This document shows positions 15,825-22,602 of a stretch of DNA of 23,802 nucleotides, in pieces. The DNA is taken from contig JAWODU010000021.1 in the NCBI GenBank assembly GCA_046483125.1, positions 1 through 23,802 of the forward strand, given 5' to 3'. Below the pieces are notes generated by a model. It was not told the DNA's origin. It saw only the letters and a list, made by a program, of their open reading frames with translations, and ran no database searches. The position numbers and the translations under genes were made by a program. Position 1 is the first letter of the stretch. Every line of letters starts with the position of its first letter. Origin of the DNA: JAWODU01 sp046483125 (GTDB lineage: Bacteria > Verrucomicrobiota > Kiritimatiellia > UBA8416 > JAWODU01).

Positions 15825-15839
15825 GGGTGTCTCACCCGC
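15825..15839. repeat. Hairpin repeat copy 2 (reverse complement of 3676-3690)
   Basis: The bases GGGTGTCTCACCCGC are the exact reverse complement of 3676-3690. Here one outer pair of the stem is lost, leaving GGGTG/CACCC. It lies between the convergent FGE-fold and nitroreductase genes. Confidence 0.6.
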
Positions 15840-15854
15840 ACAGCTTATGCAGGA

Positions 15855-15872
15855 GTCCGTCGGCTGACGGAC
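15855..15872. repeat. Hairpin repeat copy 2 (reverse complement of 6116-6133)
   Basis: A perfect 7-bp stem with GGCT loop, exactly complementary to the copy after the tRNA gene. Both dispersed hairpin types thus sit side by side in this 76-base convergent intergenic region, where they may also act as a bidirectional transcription end. Confidence 0.65.
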
Positions 15873-15879
15873 GAAAATC

Positions 15880-16560
15880 CTATCTCTTCCCCACCGGCAT
15901 GATATACATCGGCGCCAGATCATTCGGAAGCCCCAGGAGGTCCGCTGCCTTTTCGTCATCAAACGCTCCGACCGCCACCGTCCCCAGCCCCGCCGCTTCA
16001 GCCTGCAGGTAGATATTCTCCGATATGTGGCCTGCCTCCATATGCACGTACCTTTTGCCGCGCTCCCCGTAGCGGCGCGTTGTCCGGGCGTATTCCGCGG
16101 CAATTACAATATTCACCGGTGCGGAGGCCACAAACTGCTGACCCAGCGCGGCAAGGGCAAGTCTGGACTGCACGTCTCCGCCTTTCACCATTTCTATTTC
16201 GTGTTTGTCCGGAACGTAACGGTAGACACCCGCGTCGAGTCCCTTGACCCCGTCTTTGCCCGCCGCCAGGTATATCTTCATCGGGTACGTTGCCCCGGCC
16301 GAGGGCGCGGTCTTTTTCCGTCCGCCCTCGCCGGTTATTCCCTGCGCCGCCCACAGTATCTGGCCCGCCTGCTTCAGGGACAGAGGCCCTTCGGCATATT
16401 CCCGTCTGCTGCGACGGGCGGCCAGGGTCTCTTCAAGCGATACTTTTCCCTTTTTGTCCGGTTCGGGTAGTTTCACGGTATTGCCTCCTCCCTCTTCTTC
16501 GGCCATTCCCGCCGACGCCATACACATTGCCAGAGCAATTCCCGCCGTATAAATCTTCAA
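15880..16560 (-). CDS. Exported SagB/ThcOx-type nitroreductase-family protein
   Basis: The 226-residue product starts at TTG 16560, chosen because AAGGAGG lies 6 bases upstream (16573-16567) and the resulting N-terminus is a compact signal peptide (MKIYTAGIALAMCMASAGMA). The frame is also open from an ATG at 16590, without such a site. The mature part is an FMN-dependent nitroreductase fold of the SagB/thiazole-oxidase type: SLEETLAARRSRREYAEGPL, QILWAAQGITG, APSAGATYPMKIYL, GVYRYVP, and HMEAGHISENIYLQAEAAGLGTVAVGAF. Substrate is unknown; no azole-peptide cluster partners (cyclodehydratase, precursor) are nearby, so a general FMN oxidoreductase is more likely than a toxin maturation enzyme. 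A signal peptide is unusual for the family. Confidence 0.85.
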   Translation of the reverse strand: MKIYTAGIALAMCMASAGMAEEEGGGNTVKLPEPDKKGKVSLEETLAARRSRREYAEGPLSLKQAGQILWAAQGITGEGGRKKTAPSAGATYPMKIYLAAGKDGVKGLDAGVYRYVPDKHEIEMVKGGDVQSRLALAALGQQFVASAPVNIVIAAEYARTTRRYGERGKRYVHMEAGHISENIYLQAEAAGLGTVAVGAFDDEKAADLLGLPNDLAPMYIMPVGKR

Positions 16561-16762
16561 ATCTGTCCTCCTTGTCAAATTGACTCTCAACCCGCCAGAG
16601 CCTGCATATTAACATTTTCTCCGGGAACATCCAGGCTTGAGATCAAAAGCCGGACTCAAAAACAAAGGTTTGCCCTGGAGGGTCGAATTAGGCTTGTTTT
16701 GTCCGGCGGCCTGTATTGCAATGGACCCGCGCATTAGTCAAACAACACACAAGGGGGTTATG

Positions 16763-17344
16763 ATGGCGTTTACACTTCAGATCGGCGAGCACGCACCGGG
16801 TTTTGAACTGCCGGCGACGGACGGCAGGACTTACGGGTTATCCGAGTTTAACGATAGTACCGTGCTTGTTATTTTTTTCACCTGCAATCATTGTCCTTAT
16901 GTAACCGGATCGGACGAGATCACCCGCGGCGTGGCGGAGAAGTTTGCCGACAGGGGTGTGAAGTTCGTCGGGATCAATTCAAACAGCGAGAATACGTATC
17001 CCGAAGACAGCTTCGACAACATGGTCGGACGCATGGAAGAAAAGAAATTTCCCTGGCTGTACCTGCGCGACAAGTCACAGGACGTTGCGCGGACGTATGG
17101 AGCCTTGCGTACTCCCCATTTCTTTGTTTTCGACAGTGATCGCGAGCTGGTTTACACGGGACGTAATGTTGATAATCCGCGGAACGCCGGGCAGGCAACG
17201 GTAAACGATTTAGAAAATGCGCTGAGCGAGGTTGCAGCCGGCAGGCCGGTCTCCACGCCGGTTACCAATCCGGTCGGATGTAACGTTAAGTGGGAAGGCA
17301 AGGATGCCCACTGGATGCCGCCCGATGCTTGCGACCTCGTCTAA
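16763..17344 (+). CDS. Thioredoxin-fold peroxiredoxin-like protein with CxxC motif
   Basis: The 193-residue product has a thioredoxin/AhpC-like fold: GEHAPGFELPATDGRTYGL at the N-terminus, then the redox motif in FFTCNHCPYVTGSDEI, FVGINSNSENTYPEDSFDNM, and TYGALRTPHFFVFDSDRELVYTGR. This pattern fits the small thioredoxin-family proteins related to PRX-like1; a thiol-disulfide or peroxide role is expected but the substrate is unknown. It starts at ATG 16763 (or 16760), five bases after AAGGGGG; the frame is open 41 codons further but without a site. No signal peptide is seen from this start. It is divergent from the nitroreductase gene, with about 200 bases of shared upstream region. Confidence 0.88.
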   Translation: MAFTLQIGEHAPGFELPATDGRTYGLSEFNDSTVLVIFFTCNHCPYVTGSDEITRGVAEKFADRGVKFVGINSNSENTYPEDSFDNMVGRMEEKKFPWLYLRDKSQDVARTYGALRTPHFFVFDSDRELVYTGRNVDNPRNAGQATVNDLENALSEVAAGRPVSTPVTNPVGCNVKWEGKDAHWMPPDACDLV

Positions 17345-17730
17345 GGGTGCGTGCAGAAATAAATTCACTTTTCGCGTGGCGGCGCAATTCATGCTGTTGG
17401 TCTTTTCCCCGCATGTGGAGCCGTATCGTTATGAAACGCAGCCGGGACAAAATGCAATTCAAGGATCCGTCCGGATTCATGTCGGCGGAAGAGGTGACCG
17501 ATGACGGCAGTTCGCAGGAACCCAGGGGCAGGTCTTCCGCCATTCGCATGGGGAGATAGGCCTGTCTCCTGAATGCCCGTTCTTACTACTGCGAAAATCC
17601 CTTACATGCTCGCCCAGAAGCAGGCGCAATGGCCTGCTTTCCGGCTTATCCGATGCCCGTGAGCCGATTATCTGTGTGTTCCCGGCAATCCCAGTGTGTC
17701 CGCGGTTAACCCTGTAATTCGTAATAGTGC
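17345..17730. other. Gene-free region upstream of the signalling operon
   Basis: I find no convincing gene here. A 42-codon frame (ATG 17431 to TAG 17559, beginning MKRSRDKMQFKDPSG) has no ribosome binding site and no family I recognise. Structured elements are the near-perfect palindrome GGAGATAGGCCTGTCTCC (17552-17569), which covers that frame's stop codon, and the 8-bp hairpin AAGCAGGC/GCCTGCTT (17618-17639, loop GCAATG). Either could end transcription from the thioredoxin-fold gene, but neither has a strong T-run. Confidence 0.6.
17618..17639. terminator. Stem-loop, possible weak terminator
   Basis: AAGCAGGC (17618-17625) and GCCTGCTT (17632-17639) form a perfect 8-bp stem with a 6-base loop. 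Only three T residues follow on the plus strand, so termination is a guess. Confidence 0.3.
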
Positions 17731-17759
17731 TTGACTCTGGGACTTTGGTGTGTGATATG
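17731..17759 (+). promoter_or_regulatory. Candidate promoter of the two-component operon
   Basis: TTGACT (17731-17736, 5/6) is followed after 17 bases by GATATG (17754-17759), a poor -10 box. Transcription would begin near 17766, inside the decamer repeat array, so the array would be transcribed as leader RNA. Confidence 0.4.
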
Positions 17760-17761
17760 TA

Positions 17762-17834
17762 CACGCAACTGCACGCAACTGCACGCAACTGCACGCAACT
17801 GCACGCAACTGCACGCAACTGCACGCAACTGCAC
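17762..17834 (+). repeat. Tandem array, seven perfect copies of decamer CACGCAACTG
   Basis: Seven identical 10-bp units run from 17762 to 17831, followed by a partial CAC. The array ends 55 bases before the ATG of the HTH-receiver gene. The unit contains no stop codon in any frame on either strand. A 10-bp period is close to one DNA helical turn, and a change of one unit would shift any reading frame that crosses it. Confidence 0.95.
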
Positions 17835-17889
17835 TTCGTTCGGCGCCCTTGTTGCGCAGAGGAATGGGAGGGATCGGAGAGAGGTGACG

Positions 17890-18462
17890 ATGAAACAGGA
17901 AGACCTGACTCTCAACGCGCACGAAGCTGCGAGGTTGCTCGGGGCACATGTGGAAACGCTCCGCCGCTTTGCCAGACGAGGCGAGATTCCTTCCTTCAAA
18001 ATCGGTACCAACTGGCGTTTCAGGAAAAGAGATCTGGAGCATTGGTGTGAAACCCACCACTTGCGGTGCCGGGAGCCAAGAGTATTGCTGGTGGATGACG
18101 AAGCAAGGATACGCACAACTTTACGTCATATTCTCGAAAAGTACCATTACATTGTCTCTGAGGCGGACAACGGAGAAGAAGCCCTGGATATGCTGAAGAA
18201 GAAGACAACACCAGACGCCGTGCTACTGGATTTGAAACTGCCGGGAATGGACGGATCGGCGGTGTTGAAGGAAATTCGAGAGAAGTATGATTTCCTGCCG
18301 GTCATCATCCTTACAGCCTATCCGGACAGCGACCTCATGGATCGGGCTCTGAAATATCCCCCCATCATGATGCTTCCGAAACCGGTGGGCTCGAAAGAAC
18401 TCTTACATACGGTTCGATTGGCCCTGGGAGCCAGGCAAGTGCCGGGCGGGAGCACGCCATGA
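17890..18462 (+). CDS. HTH (excisionase-type) and receiver-domain response regulator
   Basis: The 190-residue protein has an N-terminal excisionase/MerR-like helix-turn-helix (6-55, LNAHEAARLLGAHVETLRRF) and a C-terminal receiver (63-180) with acidic pair Asp69-Asp70, phosphoacceptor Asp114 (VLLDLKLPG), Thr142 and Lys164. The order DNA-binding then receiver is the reverse of OmpR and NarL types. The start ATG 17890 has GAGAGGTG just upstream; the frame is open back through the repeat array to a TTG at 17731, but that extension is pure repeat translation. Its stop overlaps the kinase start (ATGA), so the two are translationally coupled and probably form a phosphorelay. Target genes are unknown. 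Confidence 0.9.
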   Translation: MKQEDLTLNAHEAARLLGAHVETLRRFARRGEIPSFKIGTNWRFRKRDLEHWCETHHLRCREPRVLLVDDEARIRTTLRHILEKYHYIVSEADNGEEALDMLKKKTTPDAVLLDLKLPGMDGSAVLKEIREKYDFLPVIILTAYPDSDLMDRALKYPPIMMLPKPVGSKELLHTVRLALGARQVPGGSTP

Positions 18463-20906
18463 AAGACGCGCACGAACGCGACGTGCAACGTGAACAGCAA
18501 GCCGAGCGCGTTAAGGAACTCGAATGCCTGTACGCCGTTTCCAGTCTTGTTGCCAGTCCGTGCGAGTCGATTTATGATGCCCTGCAGAGGGTCGTGGACC
18601 TGATCCCTTCGGGCTTCCAATACCCGGACATAACCTGCGCCCGAATCGCATTCGAGGATCGGGACTTCACCGCCGGGAACTTCAAAAAAACAGAATGGGC
18701 CCTTTCCGCCGATCTTCACTGTCCGCGTTCCGCACTCAAAATCCCCCGAGCCGACGTGACCGTCTGCCTTCTGGAAAGAAGACCGCAAAAAGATGAAGGC
18801 CCGTTTCTTGAGGAAGAACGGCATCTTGTCAACGATATTGCCCGGCAACTCGGGGTCATGATCGAGCGCGAACGGGCGAGGGAACGGGAACGTCATCTCA
18901 CCGCCGTACTGCGCTCGATCCGGGACGTGAACCAGCTTATTGTGCGGGAAAAAGACCGCGAACGTTTAATCCAGCAAGCCTGCGCCAACCTGGTCAGCGC
19001 GCGCGGGTTCCGGGGCGCGTGGATCATCCTGACGGATCGCCTGCCCGAAGACGCGCAGGGCACGCAGACGGGGTTCCCGGAAGATGCCTTCCGGGCTCTC
19101 ATGGATCGCGTCAGGCACGGCCGTTTCCCGTCTTGCTGCGAACGGGCACGATCCGCGAACGGTGTGGCCCGTATCGCTGACGCGCCCAAAGAGTGCGCCG
19201 ACTGTCCCCTCGCGCAAGCCTACGACGGATGCGCAAGGATAGCGGTTGCCCTGAGCTATAGCGACAAGGTGTTCGGCTATTTCGGCGTTTCCATGCCGCC
19301 GGAGTATGTAAGCTACGAACAGGAGAAATCGCTTTTAACCGAAATCGCCGGTGACATCGCCTTTGCCCTGCACGGGATCGGGGTGGAAGAAGCGAGAACC
19401 AAATCGGAGCACACGCTCCAGGCGATCTTTCAGTCGGCCAGCGACGGCATTTTACTGGCGGATGCCGAGTCGGGCCGCGTCGTTTTCGGCAACGAAAGCA
19501 TGTGCCGAATTCTGGGCTACTCGGCTGATGAAATTACCGGGCTCTCCGTTGCCGACATCCATCCGGCAGAGAGAGTCGAACAAGTGCGTGAGCAGTTGGA
19601 GAAACAGGCGCGCGGCGAGATCCCGCTGGCCGAAGACATTCCCATGAAGCGCAAGGACGGGACAGTGTTTCCCGCCGACGTGAACTCCTCGTCCATTGAA
19701 CTGGACGGCCGGCCCTGCTTACTGGGTATTTTCAGGAACATCAGTGAACGGAAACGAACGGAGGTGGAACTCAAGAAGGCCCAGAAGCAGCTTATCCAGC
19801 AGGAACGAATGAATGCTCTGGGCCAGATGGCCAGCGGAATCGCCCATGATTTCAATAATGTTCTCATGCCGATTGCAGGATTCAGCGAGATGCTGCTGTT
19901 CGATCCTCGCTCGCTGGACGATCGTGAGAACGCCAAACACATGCTGAAAATGATATACGAAGCAACCCAGGACGCACATCATATTGTGCGACGCTTGAGA
20001 CAGGTGTACAAGGAAGAGGATAGTAATTTAAAGCCGATTGATTTGAGCAAGTTGCTTGAGAGCACGATATCAATCACTATGCCAAAATGGAAGGAAGAGA
20101 TAAACGCTCGGGGGTATGACATTGAAGTAGCAACGGAATGCAGCAATGTTCCTCCGGCCAAAGGCAACATCAATGAATTGCGTGAGGCATTCATAAATCT
20201 AATGCTTAATGCGATAGATGCAATGCCGGAGGGCGGGACGATAACGGTAAGGCTTCGTGTTCAGGGAAGAACCCGTGTTGTGTGTGAAATCTCCGATACA
20301 GGAACTGGTATGGATGAACAGACACGCCGGCATTGTCTGGAGCCCTTTTTTACCACCAAAGGCATGCAGGGAACCGGGCTCGGATTGTCTGTGGTAAACG
20401 GAATTGTCCAGAGGCACGGCGGCAAGTTTGAGATTGACAGCGCACCGGGTACAGGGACAACGATGCGTATTATTCTGCCTTCAGCGGAAGAGGATATTGC
20501 GCTCAAGGAAGTCAAAGAAGACGTTCCAGAGCCTCTTGCACCATTGCGCGTAATGATTATTGATGACGAAGCCCGTTCGAGGGATATTGTTTCGAAGATA
20601 CTGGAGAGGGACAGCCATCATGTGGAGGTAGTATGCGAAGCTCGCGAGGGGCTGGACAGGTTTCTTTCCGGGGATTTTGACCTTGTGATAATCGACCGGG
20701 CGATGCCCTTGATAAGTGGCGATGAGATAGCGAGGGAGATCAAGGAGAGCAGGCCGGGGACGCCGGTCATTATGCTCACGGGCTTTGGCGATATCATGAA
20801 GGACAACGGGGAGGAACCTGACGGGGTCACGCGTGTCATGACAAAGCCGGTAACAACGACGGACCTCAGGCGTGTCATGAAAAAAGTGATGGAACAGGGC
20901 AAGTAG
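18459..20906 (+). CDS. Hybrid sensor histidine kinase (GAF-GAF-PAS-HisKA-HATPase-receiver)
   Basis: The 815-residue soluble kinase has no membrane segment. A GAF-like region (about 15-140) is followed by a second GAF (about 147-310) with cysteines at 226, 227, 246, 249 and 258, a PAS domain (318-432), the H-box IAHDFNN with phospho-His463, an ATPase domain (N-box Asn584, DTGTG at 613-617, GTGLGL at 638-643) and a receiver (697-812) with Asp746 and Lys796. It should sense a cytoplasmic ligand or redox state and pass phosphate to its own receiver, the HTH-receiver protein or the NtrC-type activator downstream. GC is about 62-70% in sampled 60-base lines before 19100 but about 37-47% from 19920 to 20220, suggesting a mosaic gene. 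Confidence 0.93.
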   Translation: MKDAHERDVQREQQAERVKELECLYAVSSLVASPCESIYDALQRVVDLIPSGFQYPDITCARIAFEDRDFTAGNFKKTEWALSADLHCPRSALKIPRADVTVCLLERRPQKDEGPFLEEERHLVNDIARQLGVMIERERARERERHLTAVLRSIRDVNQLIVREKDRERLIQQACANLVSARGFRGAWIILTDRLPEDAQGTQTGFPEDAFRALMDRVRHGRFPSCCERARSANGVARIADAPKECADCPLAQAYDGCARIAVALSYSDKVFGYFGVSMPPEYVSYEQEKSLLTEIAGDIAFALHGIGVEEARTKSEHTLQAIFQSASDGILLADAESGRVVFGNESMCRILGYSADEITGLSVADIHPAERVEQVREQLEKQARGEIPLAEDIPMKRKDGTVFPADVNSSSIELDGRPCLLGIFRNISERKRTEVELKKAQKQLIQQERMNALGQMASGIAHDFNNVLMPIAGFSEMLLFDPRSLDDRENAKHMLKMIYEATQDAHHIVRRLRQVYKEEDSNLKPIDLSKLLESTISITMPKWKEEINARGYDIEVATECSNVPPAKGNINELREAFINLMLNAIDAMPEGGTITVRLRVQGRTRVVCEISDTGTGMDEQTRRHCLEPFFTTKGMQGTGLGLSVVNGIVQRHGGKFEIDSAPGTGTTMRIILPSAEEDIALKEVKEDVPEPLAPLRVMIIDDEARSRDIVSKILERDSHHVEVVCEAREGLDRFLSGDFDLVIIDRAMPLISGDEIAREIKESRPGTPVIMLTGFGDIMKDNGEEPDGVTRVMTKPVTTTDLRRVMKKVMEQGK

Positions 20907-20923
20907 AAAGAAAGTTGGCGGTC

Positions 20924-22315
20924 ATGAGAGAACACGACATCAGGATTGCTATTGTTGACGACTACCGGAAGGCAGCTGAAACCATAGCACAATACCTCCG
21001 TGCGACAGGCTGCGAGATTGCGGTGTATACCGATCCGGTCGAGTTTCTCGACGACCTGGCCGGGCGGTCTTTTGACATGCTTGTCACGGACATTCGCATG
21101 CCTGAGTTGGATGGGATTAGCCTTCTCAAAAAGGTCAAGGAGCGCAATCCGGAGATTCACGTAATTGTGGTCTCCGCCCATGCAGAAAAGAAGGAGGCCA
21201 TTGAAGCGTTGAAGCATGGGGCTTACGACTTCTTTGAGAAACCGGTAAACCGGACAGAGATCCTGGCTACAATTGAAAGAACACTTGGCTATGTGAGAGT
21301 ACTGCGCGAGCGAAACGCTCTGTGTGAACGGTTGTCTCTCGTTACCGAGGAAGAGGCAAAGAAATGGGGGATCAAGGCTTTTGTCGGACAAAGTAAGCCC
21401 ATAATAGACGTTCTCAAGAAAATTCGTTTACTTCAGAAGAGCAGGACGACAAACATGCTGGTGTGCGGAGAGAGCGGCACTGGTAAAGAACTGGTGGCCA
21501 GGGCCGTACACTTCGGAAGCGACCGGGCTGAAGGGCCGTTTGTTGCTGTTAATTGTTCGGCTATTCCTCATGATCTGGCTGAGTCTATTCTATTCGGCCA
21601 CGTCAAGGGCGCGTTTACCGGCGCTACGGAGAACCGGGTGGGTCAATTTGAACTGGCAAACGGCGGTACACTGTTCCTGGATGAAATAGGTGATATGCCT
21701 GCGCTTCTACAGACCAAGTTACTTCGAGTGATTGAAGACGGTATGGTTGTTCCGGTCGGCAAGACGGAAGGTCGTAACTTCGATGTAGGAATAATATCCG
21801 CTACCAATACAGATATTGAAAAAAAGATACATTCGGGCGATTTCCGTTCGGATCTTTATCATCGTCTTGCGGGTTATGTGTTGACCTTGCCTCCTTTGCG
21901 CGAGCGTCCGGAGGATATACCTGCACTCGTAAATCATTTCGTAAATGTGTTGGCGGACGAAATGGGAATAGCCAGACCCGAGGTTGACGACAGTGTTATG
22001 AACCATTTAAAGAACCATAAGTTCTCCGGAAATGTTCGTGAACTGAGGAATATCGTCGAGCGCATGCTTATTGATTCTGCGGGCAATACTCTCAAAGCCG
22101 AATACATTCAACTTCCCGGGCCTGCCGCGTCAAAGGAATGCCTTTCTGAGCAGGCAACTGCTTCGGGTTGTGATTTGGAATCGCTGCCCTTCAACTTGGA
22201 GAATGCCGAGAAAATCCTGGCTCGGAGAGCCGTTGACCACTCGCGCGGCAATATTGCCGAAGCATCCAGACTGCTGGGGATAAGCCGCGCCAAGGTATAT
22301 CGCCTCTTAGACTAG
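20924..22315 (+). CDS. NtrC-family sigma54-dependent response regulator
   Basis: The 463-residue protein has a receiver (5-122; Asp56 in VTDIRMP, Lys106), a sigma54-activating AAA+ domain (about 152-395) with Walker A GESGTGKE (182-189), the sigma54-contact loop GAFTGA (229-234), Walker B FLDEIGD (251-257) and arginine finger region FRSDLYHRL (307-315), and a C-terminal Fis-type HTH (about 430-462). All key residues are present, so it should activate sigma54 promoters when phosphorylated. It lies 17 bases after the hybrid kinase, its probable partner. The ATG at 20924 is chosen; a TTG at 20915 is in frame and neither has a clear ribosome site. GC is low (about 48%), like the second half of the kinase gene. 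Confidence 0.95.
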   Translation: MREHDIRIAIVDDYRKAAETIAQYLRATGCEIAVYTDPVEFLDDLAGRSFDMLVTDIRMPELDGISLLKKVKERNPEIHVIVVSAHAEKKEAIEALKHGAYDFFEKPVNRTEILATIERTLGYVRVLRERNALCERLSLVTEEEAKKWGIKAFVGQSKPIIDVLKKIRLLQKSRTTNMLVCGESGTGKELVARAVHFGSDRAEGPFVAVNCSAIPHDLAESILFGHVKGAFTGATENRVGQFELANGGTLFLDEIGDMPALLQTKLLRVIEDGMVVPVGKTEGRNFDVGIISATNTDIEKKIHSGDFRSDLYHRLAGYVLTLPPLRERPEDIPALVNHFVNVLADEMGIARPEVDDSVMNHLKNHKFSGNVRELRNIVERMLIDSAGNTLKAEYIQLPGPAASKECLSEQATASGCDLESLPFNLENAEKILARRAVDHSRGNIAEASRLLGISRAKVYRLLD

Positions 22316-22451
22316 TTTTCCGGACTCCTCCCGACAGTACACCCGCGCGCGTACATGCTGCGGGGCGAGTCATTTCCTGGCCCGTATTTGTTTTAAAAGA
22401 AGCCCGTCCTGCGCGTTCTGCCTTCGCCGATGCTCTATGACGCTTTTAGAT

Positions 22452-22577
22452 TATTACTCCGGCGAGCAAACATATGACACAGAACCGGAGGGCCGACCTC
22501 CGTGTCGGCCATGTTTGCGGACGCGACGGAGCGCGTCCCTCCATGCCTTTGTCATATCTTCAGTTGCCGGAGTAATA
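22452..22577. mobile_element. 126-bp inverted-repeat element, MITE-like, with structured core
   Basis: The ends TATTACTCCGGC (22452-22463) and GCCGGAGTAATA (22566-22577) are perfect 12-bp inverted repeats. The next 19 bases match at 13 positions, including ATATGACA. Inside, GGAG/CTCC (22487-22490, 22539-22542) closes two hairpins: GGCCGAC-CTCCGT-GTCGGCC (22491-22510) and GGACGCG-ACGGAG-CGCGTCC (22519-22538). The two hexanucleotide loops are exact complements. No real coding frame is present. The size, terminal repeats and TA at both ends suggest a non-autonomous transposable element or a structured RNA; which one is open. Confidence 0.65.
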
Positions 22578-22602
22578 GTACGCCATGACACTGATCGATC
22601 TA

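Noticed and set aside
15800..15880. A strong intrinsic terminator between the FGE-fold and nitroreductase genes
   Set aside because: Hairpins are present but belong to dispersed repeat families and lack T-runs, so they are listed as repeats.
17399..17412. Second possible sigma54 site (GG-N10-GC) after the thioredoxin-fold gene
   Set aside because: Only the core dinucleotides match; the rest of TGGCAC and TTGCA is absent and no gene start lies downstream at a suitable distance.
17762..17834. Decamer array considered as a CRISPR array
   Set aside because: Units are contiguous 10-mers with no spacers and no cas genes nearby.
17731..17889. N-terminal extension of the HTH-receiver protein through the repeat array
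   Set aside because: The extension would begin at a TTG that coincides with the -35 box and consist of repeat translation; ATG 17890 has its own GAGAGGTG site and aligns with the HTH start.
17668..18060. Minus-strand frames across the decamer array
   Set aside because: They exist only because the repeat unit lacks stop codons in all frames.
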